NCBI RefSeq assembly: GCF_944324995.1
Contig: NZ_CALUYL010000019.1
Span: 1 to 62,916, forward strand
Direction: 5' to 3'
Source of the DNA: an uncultured Mailhella sp.
Lineage (GTDB): Bacteria; Desulfobacterota; Desulfovibrionia; Desulfovibrionales; Desulfovibrionaceae
Length of the DNA: 62,916 nucleotides
Under the pieces are notes generated by a model. That model was not told where the DNA came from, made no database searches, and saw only the letters and a list, made by a program, of their open reading frames with translations. Of the stretch, positions 35,628-43,735 are shown piece by piece. The translations under genes and the position numbers were made by a program. Positions within the stretch are counted from its first letter, which is position 1; the number at the start of each line of letters is the position of its first letter.

Positions 35628-36629
35628 TTACTTGGCCGAGATGATGGCCACGGCTTCATCCACAAGGGCCTTTCCGCCGACGGAATCGTAGAGCTGGGGC
35701 CACACGGAGCGGGCGGCTTCGATCCACTTGGGCTCATCGGTCAGCTGATTCACGACCATGCCGTGATCGATGCATTCCTGACGGGCAATGGAATCCTGTT
35801 CTTCAGACCACTGCCATTCATAAGCGACGGCTTCCTTGACGGCCTTGTTCACGAGTTCCTTGGTCTGAGGATCAAGTTTGCGATACCATCTTTCGCTGGC
35901 AAGGAACGGTCCGACCCAGTACAGGTAGTGAACTTCCGTCACATACTTCTGAACTTCCCAGAACTTCTGGTCGCGGTTGATGGTGTGGGGGTTTTCCTGA
36001 CCGTCCACAACGCCCTGCTGCAGGCCGTTGAAGGTTTCGGACCAGGCAAGAGGATGCGGTTCCACGCCCCAGGCGCGGAAGGTTTCAAGCTGAAGCGTCA
36101 CGCCGGGCACACGGATCTTCAGGCCCTTGAGATCGTCCAGCTTGGTGATGGGATGCTTGGAGTTGGTAATGTGACGATAACCGCCGATGAGCCAGCCGAG
36201 AGGACGGGTGCGGCTTTCCTTGACGATGATGTCGGTCAGCTTGTTCATGAAGGCTTCATTGGAAAGCAGCTTCTTGGCATCTTCGGGCGTGGGGAACATA
36301 TAAGGCATGTAAAGAACACCGGCAGAAGGAGCAGCAGGCGTGAAGTTGCCGCAGGCAGTAACGGTAATGTCGAGTTCGCCGTCGCGGCACTGCTTGACGT
36401 TGGCCTGCTCGTCGCCGAGGGAGCCGCCGTAGAACGTCTGCACCTTGATGGCGCCGTTGGATTCACGTTCAATAATTTCCTTGAACTTCTCCAGTGCCGT
36501 TACATGATGGCTTCCCTGCGGATTGGCCGTAGCCACGCGAATATTCATCTTCTTGTATTCGACAGCCTCGCCCGTGCTCACCATCCCAAGCAGGGCCAGC
36601 ACAGTCAGTCCGCAAATCAAACCTTTCAT
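35628..36629 (-). CDS. dctP: TRAP transporter periplasmic solute-binding protein DctP
   Basis: 333 residues. A signal peptide covers the first 22 or so (MKGLICGLTVLALLGMVSTGEA). The mature protein is a DctP fold with the central helix region GLKIRVPGVTLQLETFRAWGVEPHPLAWSETFNGLQQGVVDGQENP; the Arg in KIRVP normally binds the acid group of the ligand. The ATG at 36629 follows GGAGGAGG; an in-frame ATG five codons earlier would lie upstream of that site. First gene of dctPQM, preceded by a sigma-54 promoter and GTGCA-type dyads shared with islA, hence the proposed ligand isethionate. Confidence 0.93.
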   Translation of the reverse strand: MKGLICGLTVLALLGMVSTGEAVEYKKMNIRVATANPQGSHHVTALEKFKEIIERESNGAIKVQTFYGGSLGDEQANVKQCRDGELDITVTACGNFTPAAPSAGVLYMPYMFPTPEDAKKLLSNEAFMNKLTDIIVKESRTRPLGWLIGGYRHITNSKHPITKLDDLKGLKIRVPGVTLQLETFRAWGVEPHPLAWSETFNGLQQGVVDGQENPHTINRDQKFWEVQKYVTEVHYLYWVGPFLASERWYRKLDPQTKELVNKAVKEAVAYEWQWSEEQDSIARQECIDHGMVVNQLTDEPKWIEAARSVWPQLYDSVGGKALVDEAVAIISAK

Positions 36630-36858
36630 AAACTCCTCCTCCATTAATTTGTTATAGAATTTACACTTCTATAATAGCATCACAAGCATGACAACCTGTG
36701 AATATCCCTGACGCGAGGGCAATGGAAAAACAACTATGCTTTCTGATGGAAAATCACGAAAACTCATTGAAACATTCTGTTCATACCCGGCACAGGTCAT
36801 ACCCCGTTGCAAAGACATGTATGAATTTTTCACAAATTTTCGGATTCTTCTTTATCTC

Positions 36859-36875
36859 TGCAAAAACCGTACCAA
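36859..36875 (-). promoter_or_regulatory. Sigma-54 promoter of dctPQM
   Basis: On the minus strand TTGGTACGGTTTTTGCA: GG and GC exactly 10 bases apart, one mismatch to TTGGCACG-N4-TTGCA. Transcription would start near 36847, about 220 bases before dctP. Confidence 0.8.
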
Positions 36876-37034
36876 CATTTTACAGGCAAGGCCTTTCCAG
36901 CGGCTTTTTCGTCAACTTCTTTAAACTTATTATATTCTTCACATTTACACATTATTGTTGACAATTTCCCCCTCCCGAACTTGGGCGTGCAACACGCCTT
37001 TTTCCCCGAAAAACGCTCCTTCTGCACGGCTATT

Positions 37035-37050
37035 TGTGTAAAAATACAAT
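37035..37050. promoter_or_regulatory. Degenerate copy of the activator dyad
   Basis: GTGTA-AAAA-TACAA, the same frame as GTGCA-N4-TGCAC with symmetrical C to T changes. Centre about 170 bases upstream of the dctP sigma-54 promoter. Confidence 0.5.
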
Positions 37051-37121
37051 ATTGAGCTTTTTTGCACATATCAAAAATATAAATCAACCCATTGTTTTTA
37101 TTCTATATATAATTTTTTAGT

Positions 37122-37135
37122 GTGCATTTTTGCAC
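37122..37135. promoter_or_regulatory. Activator dyad GTGCA-TTTT-TGCAC
   Basis: Perfect inverted repeat, about 250 bases upstream of the dctP sigma-54 promoter, identical in plan to the site at 39793-39806 before islA. Confidence 0.65.
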
Positions 37136-37459
37136 TACACGTTTCCGTAAGGCGGAAAATGTGCACTTTTTCCCCTGAAAATGCGCTTTTCCGGTTTCTC
37201 ATCGGCAACATATTATTTTTTCTACAAAAATACGTACTGAAACGCATGCGGTTTCACCAGAGGCAGAGGGCCTCGCCTTCACGAAATCGCAGACGAACCG
37301 GGAACCGTTCCCCCCTCCGGTTGAACCGGCCCCCTTCATGTGCAATACATCACAAATCATCTCCGACACCCGCCTCCGCTTTCCGAAACAACCGCCGACC
37401 AGGGGCTTTCCTTACACAATCGCCCTACTGTGCATTTCAAGCGGCCGCGCCTCTCTCGA

Positions 37460-37511
37460 TAAAACAAGACCGGCGGTCACAACGTTCTCAATGACGTCAT
37501 GACCGCCGGTC
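37460..37511 (-). terminator. Terminator of the DUF4125-usp-amidohydrolase operon
   Basis: TGACCGCCGGTC and GACCGGCGGTCA, a 12-bp perfect stem with a long loop; TTGTTTT follows on the minus strand. Confidence 0.75.
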
Positions 37512-37542
37512 GCCACAGACTGACAGGACGGAAGATGCGCTA

Positions 37543-38391
37543 TCAGGCCAGCTTTATATTAAGGAGACGTTCGGCGTTCTTATAGAAAAACTTTTCCTTG
37601 TGTTCCTGAGAGAAGTTGAAGCGTTCCAGATCCTGAATGGCCTGCTTCATGTTGTAGCAGGGCCAGGCGGAACCGTAGAGAATGCGCTCGCCGTCGAGCC
37701 ACTTCATGGCTTCGCCGAACATCTGGTTGCCGGGAGCCGTGGGGTTCAGCATGTAGATGTCGGGCAGCAGCCACACGTTCTTGTTGGTGATGGCCACCTG
37801 GAAGATCATGGGAATCCACGGATAGCAGCCGTGGGCAACGACGATCTGCAGATTCGGGAAGTCGTTGGCCACATGCTGCACGGCGCTGGGATCGGAATAT
37901 TCCAGCGTGCCCTGGAAGAAGCTCATGGTCAGCACCATGGGAATGCCGGCCTTTTCGCAACGCGCGTAAAGAGGATAAAGCACGTTGGCGTCGGCCTTTC
38001 TGGGCGGCATGGCATAGGCGGGTTCCATGGCAACACCCTTGATGCCGCCTTCGATGCAGCGCTCAAGCTCGTCCATGGTGGCGGAAACGCCGCGGGTAAT
38101 GTCGAGGCTGCCGAAAGGAATGATCTTGTCGGGAAACTCGCGCGCCATGGCCAGGATATCGTCATTGGGAACGGAAGCGGCATCATTGGGCACCTGTCTT
38201 CCTATGATGACGCCCTTGGAAATGCCCGCGTCCGCCATTTCCTTCCAGAACAGGTCCAGATCCTTCTTGCGCGCGGCTTCGCTGGGAATGCCGTGATACT
38301 TCTGAGGGGCAGATTCGTTGCAGATGGGGCTGAAAATGCCGAGATTCTTGAATCCCTTGTAGGGAGGACGAAGACGAAAATCGAATATCAT
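37543..38391 (-). CDS. Amidohydrolase-2-like protein with a lost HxH metal motif
   Basis: 282 residues with the barrel pattern of the amidohydrolase-2 (ACMSD-like) family: IDFxxxP start, GVAMEPAYA, LQIVVAHGCYPWIPMI with a His near residue 187, and the end LYGSAWP plus NAERLLNI. The normal N-terminal D-x-H-x-H metal site reads DFRLRPP (Arg6 and Arg8), and the late GSD Asp reads GSA. A metal-dependent decarboxylase or hydrolase therefore seems unlikely; a binding or altered activity is possible. Last gene of the minus-strand operon with DUF4125 and Usp, 48 bases after usp. Confidence 0.8.
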   Translation of the reverse strand: MIFDFRLRPPYKGFKNLGIFSPICNESAPQKYHGIPSEAARKKDLDLFWKEMADAGISKGVIIGRQVPNDAASVPNDDILAMAREFPDKIIPFGSLDITRGVSATMDELERCIEGGIKGVAMEPAYAMPPRKADANVLYPLYARCEKAGIPMVLTMSFFQGTLEYSDPSAVQHVANDFPNLQIVVAHGCYPWIPMIFQVAITNKNVWLLPDIYMLNPTAPGNQMFGEAMKWLDGERILYGSAWPCYNMKQAIQDLERFNFSQEHKEKFFYKNAERLLNIKLA

Positions 38392-38439
38392 GGAACTTTC
38401 TCCGATATGGAACAGTAAAAATTGCGGTATCAGAAACGG

Positions 38440-38910
38440 CTAGAAATCTTCTTCAGGCGAACATTCGAGGCTGAGATCATTGGGAATGATCATGACGGGC
38501 ACACGGCTTCTGTTTATGAGACGGGCGGACGTCTTGCCGGAAAAGTTGAACAGACCGTGGGTATTGAGGCTGCCCATGATGACGAGATCGGCGCACTTTT
38601 TATCCACCAGTTCGTTGATGGCCTCATCAATCCGGCCGGTCAGCACCAGCGGGGAACAGGGCAGATCGGAGAAGTATTTGGCCGCAAACTCACGCACATG
38701 CTTTTCCGTTTCGCTGCGGCTGTCTTCCGCAACCTTCTTGAGCTTGTCGTAGCCGGAGCCGTAGTTGGAAAAACTGCCGACAGGAGGAAGCACATGGACA
38801 AGAATAATTTTCGCCCCGGTCAGTTCGGCCATTTCGCGGCAGTACGAAACAATATCCTCGTTGTTCTCGGTCAGATCGATGCAGCAGGCTATGGTAGAAA
38901 ATGAGCTCAT
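38440..38910 (-). CDS. Universal stress protein (UspA family)
   Basis: 156 residues. The ATP-binding type motif appears as DLVIMGSLNTHGLFNFSGKTSARLINRSRVPVMIIP (G-x2-G-x9-G-S/T like arrangement altered: GSLNTHG, then SGKTSARL). The N-terminal TIACCIDLTENNEDIVSYCREMAELTGAKIILVHVLPP is the usual first half. The ATG at 38910 lies 10 bases after AAAGGAG; an ATG three codons earlier is too close to that site. It is the middle gene of the operon, 24 bases after the DUF4125 gene. Its link to sulfonate use is unknown. Confidence 0.88.
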   Translation of the reverse strand: MSSFSTIACCIDLTENNEDIVSYCREMAELTGAKIILVHVLPPVGSFSNYGSGYDKLKKVAEDSRSETEKHVREFAAKYFSDLPCSPLVLTGRIDEAINELVDKKCADLVIMGSLNTHGLFNFSGKTSARLINRSRVPVMIIPNDLSLECSPEEDF

Positions 38911-38934
38911 GATTGGCATACTCCTTTGTTTGGC

Positions 38935-39495
38935 CTACCGCTTTGCGGCCAGCCTGTTTTCATACTCGGCCAAGGAGCCCTCGCCGAGCGTGGACCACAG
39001 ATAGTCGTAGCGCTCCAGAACAGGATTTCTGGACTCCTCGCGGGCCTTTTTCAGCTCTCCGGCATACAGTTCCAGCGTGCGGTCAGACAGCGTCTCCAGC
39101 TCGCAACGCATATATTTACGGAAAAAGGTGTGATCGCCCACCGTTATCGCATGAGGATACCGCTCGGCGGCCTCAATGAGAAACTCGAGTTCCATGTCGG
39201 CAATCGCATCCAGAAAAGGACTCTCGGAAAGAGGAGGAATGCGGTCGTCCATGCGGGCGTATTTCTCGATCATGACATTGCGTCCCGCCTCTTCGGCCTC
39301 GCGCAGATCCTGAAGATACGATTCAAGCGTAGCCTTGTCATGAGTGCAGTGGTTCATGCGACGCATGAGGCGGAAGGACTGCGGACGGGTCTGGCAGGGA
39401 CTGGTGCCGCCTTCATTGGGAGTGGCGAGGAACATGTTCAGTTCCCGTTCGACGATTTCCTTAATAAGACTTTCCTTTTCTTCTTCGATAACCAT
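38935..39495 (-). CDS. DUF4125 family protein
   Basis: 186 residues, all helical in appearance and rich in Glu and Arg. The core MFLATPNEGGTSPCQTRPQSFRLMRRMNH, then SYLQDLREAEEAGRNVMIEKYARMDDRIPPL, matches what I know as DUF4125. The family has no established function. ATG at 39495 follows AAGGA; an in-frame start seven codons upstream has no site. First gene of the operon behind a sigma-54 promoter, and so expected to be expressed together with islA. It might be a cofactor or accessory protein, but the sequence gives no catalytic clue. Confidence 0.78.
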   Translation of the reverse strand: MVIEEEKESLIKEIVERELNMFLATPNEGGTSPCQTRPQSFRLMRRMNHCTHDKATLESYLQDLREAEEAGRNVMIEKYARMDDRIPPLSESPFLDAIADMELEFLIEAAERYPHAITVGDHTFFRKYMRCELETLSDRTLELYAGELKKAREESRNPVLERYDYLWSTLGEGSLAEYENRLAAKR

Positions 39496-39635
39496 AAAAA
39501 AGTCCTTCAAAAACAATTTCCGGGCGCAAGGTGCAGGGACGGCCCGATCTTCTGCCTTCGGCCCACAAGCTCCGGCATCGGATCATTCGTCCGGCGCGCC
39601 GTCATAAGGAAAAAATCTTTCCCTTCCTAAATATA

Positions 39636-39652
39636 TGCAAAAAACATGCCAT
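39636..39652 (-). promoter_or_regulatory. Sigma-54 promoter of the DUF4125-usp-amidohydrolase operon
   Basis: Minus strand ATGGCATGTTTTTTGCA: GG and GC are 10 bases apart, and all but one or two positions match TTGGCACG-N4-TTGCA. About 140 bases before the DUF4125 start. Confidence 0.8.
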
Positions 39653-39792
39653 CTTTTCAGCGGTTTTGCCCCCATCCATGCGCAGGTCAGGCACCGTCCT
39701 TTTTCCTCTAACAGCGCGAATTTAAAAAATGAATTTTTTTATCTCCTGCCGGCGGTCCGCCTCTTCGGCAGCACCCCGGAAAAGCCTTGTTG

Positions 39793-39806
39793 TGCAAAAA
39801 TGCACG
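39793..39806. promoter_or_regulatory. Activator dyad GTGCA-AAAA-TGCAC
   Basis: Perfect inverted repeat centred 148 bases from the minus-strand sigma-54 promoter and about 180 bases from the islA promoter, so it could serve both. Confidence 0.65.
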
Positions 39807-39885
39807 ATAAAGGCTTCCTTTCCTGATTTTGTGTTTTTTTACTCATTTTAAAATACAAATAAAAACAGTATATTGAATATAAAAG

Positions 39886-39899
39886 TCGCAAAAATGCAC
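39886..39899. promoter_or_regulatory. Activator dyad, second copy before islA
   Basis: TCGCA-AAAA-TGCAC, one arm changed at its first two bases, centred 93 bases after the first copy and about 85 bases upstream of the islA sigma-54 promoter. Confidence 0.55.
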
Positions 39900-39975
39900 A
39901 CTGTTTTTCGCAAACAAATCAGAAACAAAAACCTCGAAAAATAGAAATTATCAATAAAAACAACAAGATAATTTT

Positions 39976-39992
39976 TTGGCACGATTCATGCA
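39976..39992 (+). promoter_or_regulatory. Sigma-54 promoter of islA
   Basis: TTGGCACGATTCATGCA: perfect -24 element TTGGCACG and a -12 GC at the exact 10-base distance. Transcription would start near 40003; a GAAAGGCG hairpin at 40014-40032 sits at the 5' end of the message, followed by TTTGGAGGA as ribosome site. Confidence 0.88.
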
Positions 39993-40056
39993 TAGTGAGA
40001 GGCAAGCAAACACGAAAGGCGCGACGCCTTTCAAACATACAATTTTGGAGGATACC

Positions 40057-42531
40057 ATGTCCCAGTGCTGCGCTTGCCTTTCTCCCCAGGAAGAACGCCT
40101 CAACAGCAAGACGGTCAACCGCAAGGGACGCGAACGCGTCTACAAGATTCTCGACCGCATTCAGTTCACCGTTCCCCACGTGGACGTCGAACGCGCCAAG
40201 TACTTCACTGAATCCATGAAGACCACCGAGGGCGAACTGCTCACCCTCCGCTGGGCCAAGGCTCTGAAGAACGTCGCGGAAAAGATCACCGTCTACATCA
40301 CCCCCGATCAGCTTCTTGCCGGCCGCGTCGGTCAGCTCGGCCGCTACGGCATTCTGTATCCTGAAATCGACGGCGACTTCTACCGTGAAGTGCTGGCCGA
40401 CCTTGATCATCGTGAAAAGAGCCCCTTCATCATTTCTCCCGAAGACAAGCGCATCGTCATGGAAGAGATTGCGCCCTACTGGGAAGGAAAGACCTATCAT
40501 GAACATCTGAACAAGGTCATTCCCGCAGAAATCCGCGAAGTGACCTACGACGACGAACGCGGCCTGAAGTCCAAGTTCATCGTTTCCGAAACTTCCTCCT
40601 ATCGTTCCGCCCTTCAGTGGGTGCCGGACTATGAAAAGGTCATCAAGCGCGGCTTCATCGACATTCAGAACGAAGCCAAGGAACGCCTGAGCAAGCTCGA
40701 CCTCACCAACTCCGTGGATCTGTGGGAAAAGAAGCCCTTCTACGAAGCCATGATCATCGTGTGCGACGCCATCATGATCTGGGCTCATCGTCATGTGGAA
40801 CTGGCCCGCAGCCTGGCCGCCACCGAAGCCGATCCCAAGCGCAAGGCCGAACTGCTTGAAATCGCCGAAATCTGCGAACGCGTTCCCGCCTACCCCGCCC
40901 GCACCTTCCGCGAAGCCGTGCAGTGCCAGTGGTTCGTGCAGATGTTCTCCCGCATTGAACAGAAGGCCAGCGCCATCATCTCCAACGGTCGTATGGACCA
41001 GTACTTCTATCCTTACTACAAGAAGGACATCGAAGAAGGCCGCATCACCCGCGAACAGGCCAAGGAACTTCTGGAATGCATGTGGGTCGACATGGCGCAG
41101 TTCATCGACCTGTACATCAACCCCACCGGCAACGAATTCCAGGAAGGCTACGCTCACTGGGAAGCCGTGACCATCGGCGGACAGACCCCCGACGGCGAAG
41201 ACGCCACCAACGATCTGTCCTACCTGTTCCTGGAATCCAAGAGAGAATTCCCGCTGAACTACCCCGACCTGGCCACCCGCATCCATGCCCGCACGCCTGA
41301 GCGCTTCATGTACGAAATCGCCCTTACCATCAAGGACGGTTCCGGCTTCCCCAAGCTCATCAACGACGAAGAAGTCGTGTTCCTGAACACCGTCAAGGGC
41401 GTTCCGGTCAATGAAGCTCTGGACTACGCCATCTCCGGCTGCACCGAAACCCGTCATCCCAACCGCGACACCTACACCTCCGGCTGCGTGTACATCAACT
41501 TCGGCGCCGCCCTCGAAATGCTGCTCTACAACGGCCGCATGCTGCACTACGGCGACGAGCTGCTCGGTCTGGAAACCGGCGATCCCTGCGAATTCAAGAC
41601 CTGGGAAGAATTCTACGAAGCCTACAAGAAGCAGCACATCAACCTGCTGCACAAGGCCTTCCAGCAGCAGCACATCGTTGACTGCCTGCGTCCCCAGCAC
41701 TTCGCCGCTCCGCTCTCTTCCGTGCTCCACAACCTCTGCATGGAAAACGCCCTCGATCTGCACACCCAGAAGATCCCCGGCGGCGTGGACTTCTCCTACT
41801 TTGAATTCCTCGGCTACGGCACCGTCACCGACTCCCTGGCCGCCATCAAGAAGCTCGTCTTTGAAGAAAAGAAGCTTACCATGAAGGAACTGCTGGAAGC
41901 CCTGAAGGCCGACTTCGTGGGTTACGAACCCATCCAGCAGATGCTGAAGAGCGCTCCCGCCTACGGCAACAACGATCCCTATGCCGACAGCATCGCCAAG
42001 GACATCGACAGATTCACCCAGGTCGAAGCTGAAAAGAGCAGCCGTGAACGCGGCATCCATGTGGACGTGCGCTATGTGCCCATCACCTCCCATGTGCCCT
42101 TCGGCAAGATCATCGGCGCCACGCCCAACGGCCGCAAGGCCGGCACCGCTCTGTCCGACGGTTCCTCCGCCTCTCACGGCGCCGACCATCAGGGCCCGAC
42201 CGGCGACCTGCTCTCCAACTTCCATTCCAAGAACTACGGCATGATCAACCGTGCGTCCCGCCTCCTGAACATCAAGCTTTCGCCCAAGGCCGTGGCCGGT
42301 GAGGAAGGCACCCACAAGATCATGAACCTCATCCGCACCTGGTGCGACCTGAAGCTGTGGCATCTGCAGTTCAACATCATCAACCGCGCCACGCTTGAAG
42401 CCGCCCAGAAGGATCCCAGCAACTACCGCAACCTGATCGTCCGCGTCGCCGGCTACAGCGCCTTCTTCTGCGACATGTCCCGCGACCTGCAGAACGACGT
42501 CATCGAACGTACCGAACACTCCGAAGTGTAG
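40057..42531 (+). CDS. islA: Isethionate sulfite-lyase (glycyl radical enzyme)
   Basis: 824 residues. It cleaves the C-S bond of isethionate to give sulfite and acetaldehyde, by a glycyl/thiyl radical chain in the anaerobic cytoplasm. The radical Gly799 is in RVAGYSA, the thiyl Cys462 and the acid Glu464 in SGCTET, and Arg183, Gln187 and Arg672 occupy the sulfonate pocket. Each is exactly six less than the Bilophila wadsworthia IslA numbers as I recall them (805, 468, 470, 189, 193, 678), and the total length is also six shorter, so orthology rather than a choline, glycerol or DHPS lyase is supported. The start has TTTGGAGGAT. It is followed by a strong terminator, then by its activase gene. 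Confidence 0.95.
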   Translation: MSQCCACLSPQEERLNSKTVNRKGRERVYKILDRIQFTVPHVDVERAKYFTESMKTTEGELLTLRWAKALKNVAEKITVYITPDQLLAGRVGQLGRYGILYPEIDGDFYREVLADLDHREKSPFIISPEDKRIVMEEIAPYWEGKTYHEHLNKVIPAEIREVTYDDERGLKSKFIVSETSSYRSALQWVPDYEKVIKRGFIDIQNEAKERLSKLDLTNSVDLWEKKPFYEAMIIVCDAIMIWAHRHVELARSLAATEADPKRKAELLEIAEICERVPAYPARTFREAVQCQWFVQMFSRIEQKASAIISNGRMDQYFYPYYKKDIEEGRITREQAKELLECMWVDMAQFIDLYINPTGNEFQEGYAHWEAVTIGGQTPDGEDATNDLSYLFLESKREFPLNYPDLATRIHARTPERFMYEIALTIKDGSGFPKLINDEEVVFLNTVKGVPVNEALDYAISGCTETRHPNRDTYTSGCVYINFGAALEMLLYNGRMLHYGDELLGLETGDPCEFKTWEEFYEAYKKQHINLLHKAFQQQHIVDCLRPQHFAAPLSSVLHNLCMENALDLHTQKIPGGVDFSYFEFLGYGTVTDSLAAIKKLVFEEKKLTMKELLEALKADFVGYEPIQQMLKSAPAYGNNDPYADSIAKDIDRFTQVEAEKSSRERGIHVDVRYVPITSHVPFGKIIGATPNGRKAGTALSDGSSASHGADHQGPTGDLLSNFHSKNYGMINRASRLLNIKLSPKAVAGEEGTHKIMNLIRTWCDLKLWHLQFNIINRATLEAAQKDPSNYRNLIVRVAGYSAFFCDMSRDLQNDVIERTEHSEV

Positions 42532-42550
42532 TCTGATGGAGTAAAACAGC

Positions 42551-42577
42551 CTGCCGGGGAGGGGTTCCTCCCCGGCA
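42551..42577. repeat. Stem-loop at the end of islA
   Basis: TGCCGGGGAGG and CCTCCCCGGCA, an 11-bp stem 20 bases after the stop codon. It may protect the islA mRNA 3' end. Confidence 0.7.
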
Positions 42578-42579
42578 AC

Positions 42580-42609
42580 ACGCAGGAGCTTTATCCTGCG
42601 TTTTTTTTC
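42580..42609 (+). terminator. Intrinsic terminator between islA and islB
   Basis: ACGCAGGA...TCCTGCGT stem and eight T. Most transcripts should stop here; see findings. Confidence 0.9.
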
Positions 42610-42674
42610 TGCGCCCGCGCTGTGTTCGTACAGCTTCTGTTTTCCTTCGGAGACAAAACAGATATTCCCGCCGC

Positions 42675-42700
42675 GCATTCCGGCTCCGGCGTCGGAATGC
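42675..42700. repeat. Stem-loop in the islB leader
   Basis: GCATTCCG and CGGAATGC around a 10-base loop, about 75 bases before islB. Role unknown. Confidence 0.5.
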
Positions 42701-42772
42701 AGCCGTCCCGGCACAGTGTGAACATTCTCTTTTCCGCCACCCTCAGTCTCCCAACTTCGCCAGGAGAACGTC

Positions 42773-43681
42773 ATGCAGGACAGCAAACAAAAAGGAATAA
42801 TCTTCAACATCCAGAAGTTCAGCGTTCATGACGGTGCGGGCATACGTACCATCGTATTCTTCAAGGGCTGCCCCCTGCGCTGCCGCTGGTGCAGCAATCC
42901 CGAATCCCAGCTTTTTACTCCTGAGCGGGCCTTCAACCCCACCAGATGTCTGACGGCCGCCGTCTGCGGTCGCTGCTCCAGAGCCTGCCCCACGGGAGCC
43001 ATCACCGTCGTCGACGGCATGAACTGCTACAACCGGGCCCTGTGCACCTCCTGCGGAGCCTGCGTAAACGCCTGTCCTTCCGGCGCCCAGTCCTTCTACG
43101 GATATGAAACCACGGTGGAAGAGGTCATCAAAAAGGTGGAAGAGGACGACGTGTTCTACACGAGATCCGGCGGAGGTCTCACGCTCTCCGGCGGCGAAGC
43201 CCTGGCTCAGCCCGAATTTGCGCTCGCCATGCTGCGGGAAGCCAAATATCACAGACTCTCCACCGCCATCGAAACCTGCGGCTGCTATCCGACCGAAGTG
43301 CTGGACGAAGCCTGTCACTATCTCGATCAGCTTATTTTCGACGTAAAATCTCTGGACGACGAAAAGCACAAGAAGTTCACCGGCAGCAGCAACAAGCAGA
43401 TTCTCCAGAACATCCAGCATGTCTTTGAACATTTCCCCTCTCTGCCCATTCTGATCCGCACCCCCGTCATTCCCGGCTTCAATGATACGGAAGAGGAAAT
43501 CATGGCCATCCGCCGCATGATTCCTCTGCGTCCCAACATCAAATACGAAGCGCTCACCTATCACCGCATGGGTCAGCCCAAGTACGGCTATCTGGGACGC
43601 CCGTATCTTCTCGAAGGCGCCAAGGCCGACGAAGCCTTCATGAAAGAGCTTCGGGCCAAACTGGACGCCTATCAGGGATAA
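42773..43681 (+). CDS. islB: IslA-activating enzyme (radical SAM glycyl-radical activase)
   Basis: 302 residues. It uses SAM and a 4Fe-4S cluster to abstract hydrogen from Gly799 of IslA. The SAM cluster CxxxCxxC is Cys33, Cys37 and Cys40 (CPLRCRWC). A clostridial-type insert of two ferredoxin-like clusters follows (Cys59-65-68-72 and Cys85-91-94-97-101), and the GGGLTLSGGEALAQPEF motif binds SAM. An AGGAG site precedes the ATG. It lies 240 bases behind islA, past a terminator, so it should be made in far smaller amounts than IslA. Confidence 0.94.
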   Translation: MQDSKQKGIIFNIQKFSVHDGAGIRTIVFFKGCPLRCRWCSNPESQLFTPERAFNPTRCLTAAVCGRCSRACPTGAITVVDGMNCYNRALCTSCGACVNACPSGAQSFYGYETTVEEVIKKVEEDDVFYTRSGGGLTLSGGEALAQPEFALAMLREAKYHRLSTAIETCGCYPTEVLDEACHYLDQLIFDVKSLDDEKHKKFTGSSNKQILQNIQHVFEHFPSLPILIRTPVIPGFNDTEEEIMAIRRMIPLRPNIKYEALTYHRMGQPKYGYLGRPYLLEGAKADEAFMKELRAKLDAYQG

Positions 43682-43735
43682 CGGCCTTCTTAAGCTTCAA
43701 CATTAATAAAAACCCTGGAAAGAGAGAGGCATATC

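Larger units (their letters stand above)
36630..37459. other. Long regulatory intergenic region upstream of dctP
   Basis: About 830 bases without a supported gene. It has the dctP sigma-54 promoter, at least two GTGCA-type dyads, a half site at 37061-37067 and a perfect match to the IHF consensus (AATCAACCCATTG at 37082-37094). DNA is AT-rich in the first two thirds. Confidence 0.6.
39496..40056. other. Divergent control region between the DUF4125 operon and islA
   Basis: AT-rich region with back-to-back sigma-54 promoters at 39636-39652 (minus) and 39976-39992 (plus) and two GTGCA-type dyads between them. No gene. Confidence 0.75.

Noticed and set aside
36698-37494. Short frames upstream of dctP
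   Set aside because: They overlap the sigma-54 promoter, dyads and terminator hairpin, have no ribosome sites and no recognisable protein.
40057-42531. Choline TMA-lyase, pyruvate formate-lyase, glycerol dehydratase or DHPS lyase as identity of the glycyl radical enzyme
   Set aside because: The recalled isethionate-pocket residues and their constant numbering offset fit IslA, and the locus has a TRAP transporter and TauE-type exporter rather than a microcompartment or choline genes.
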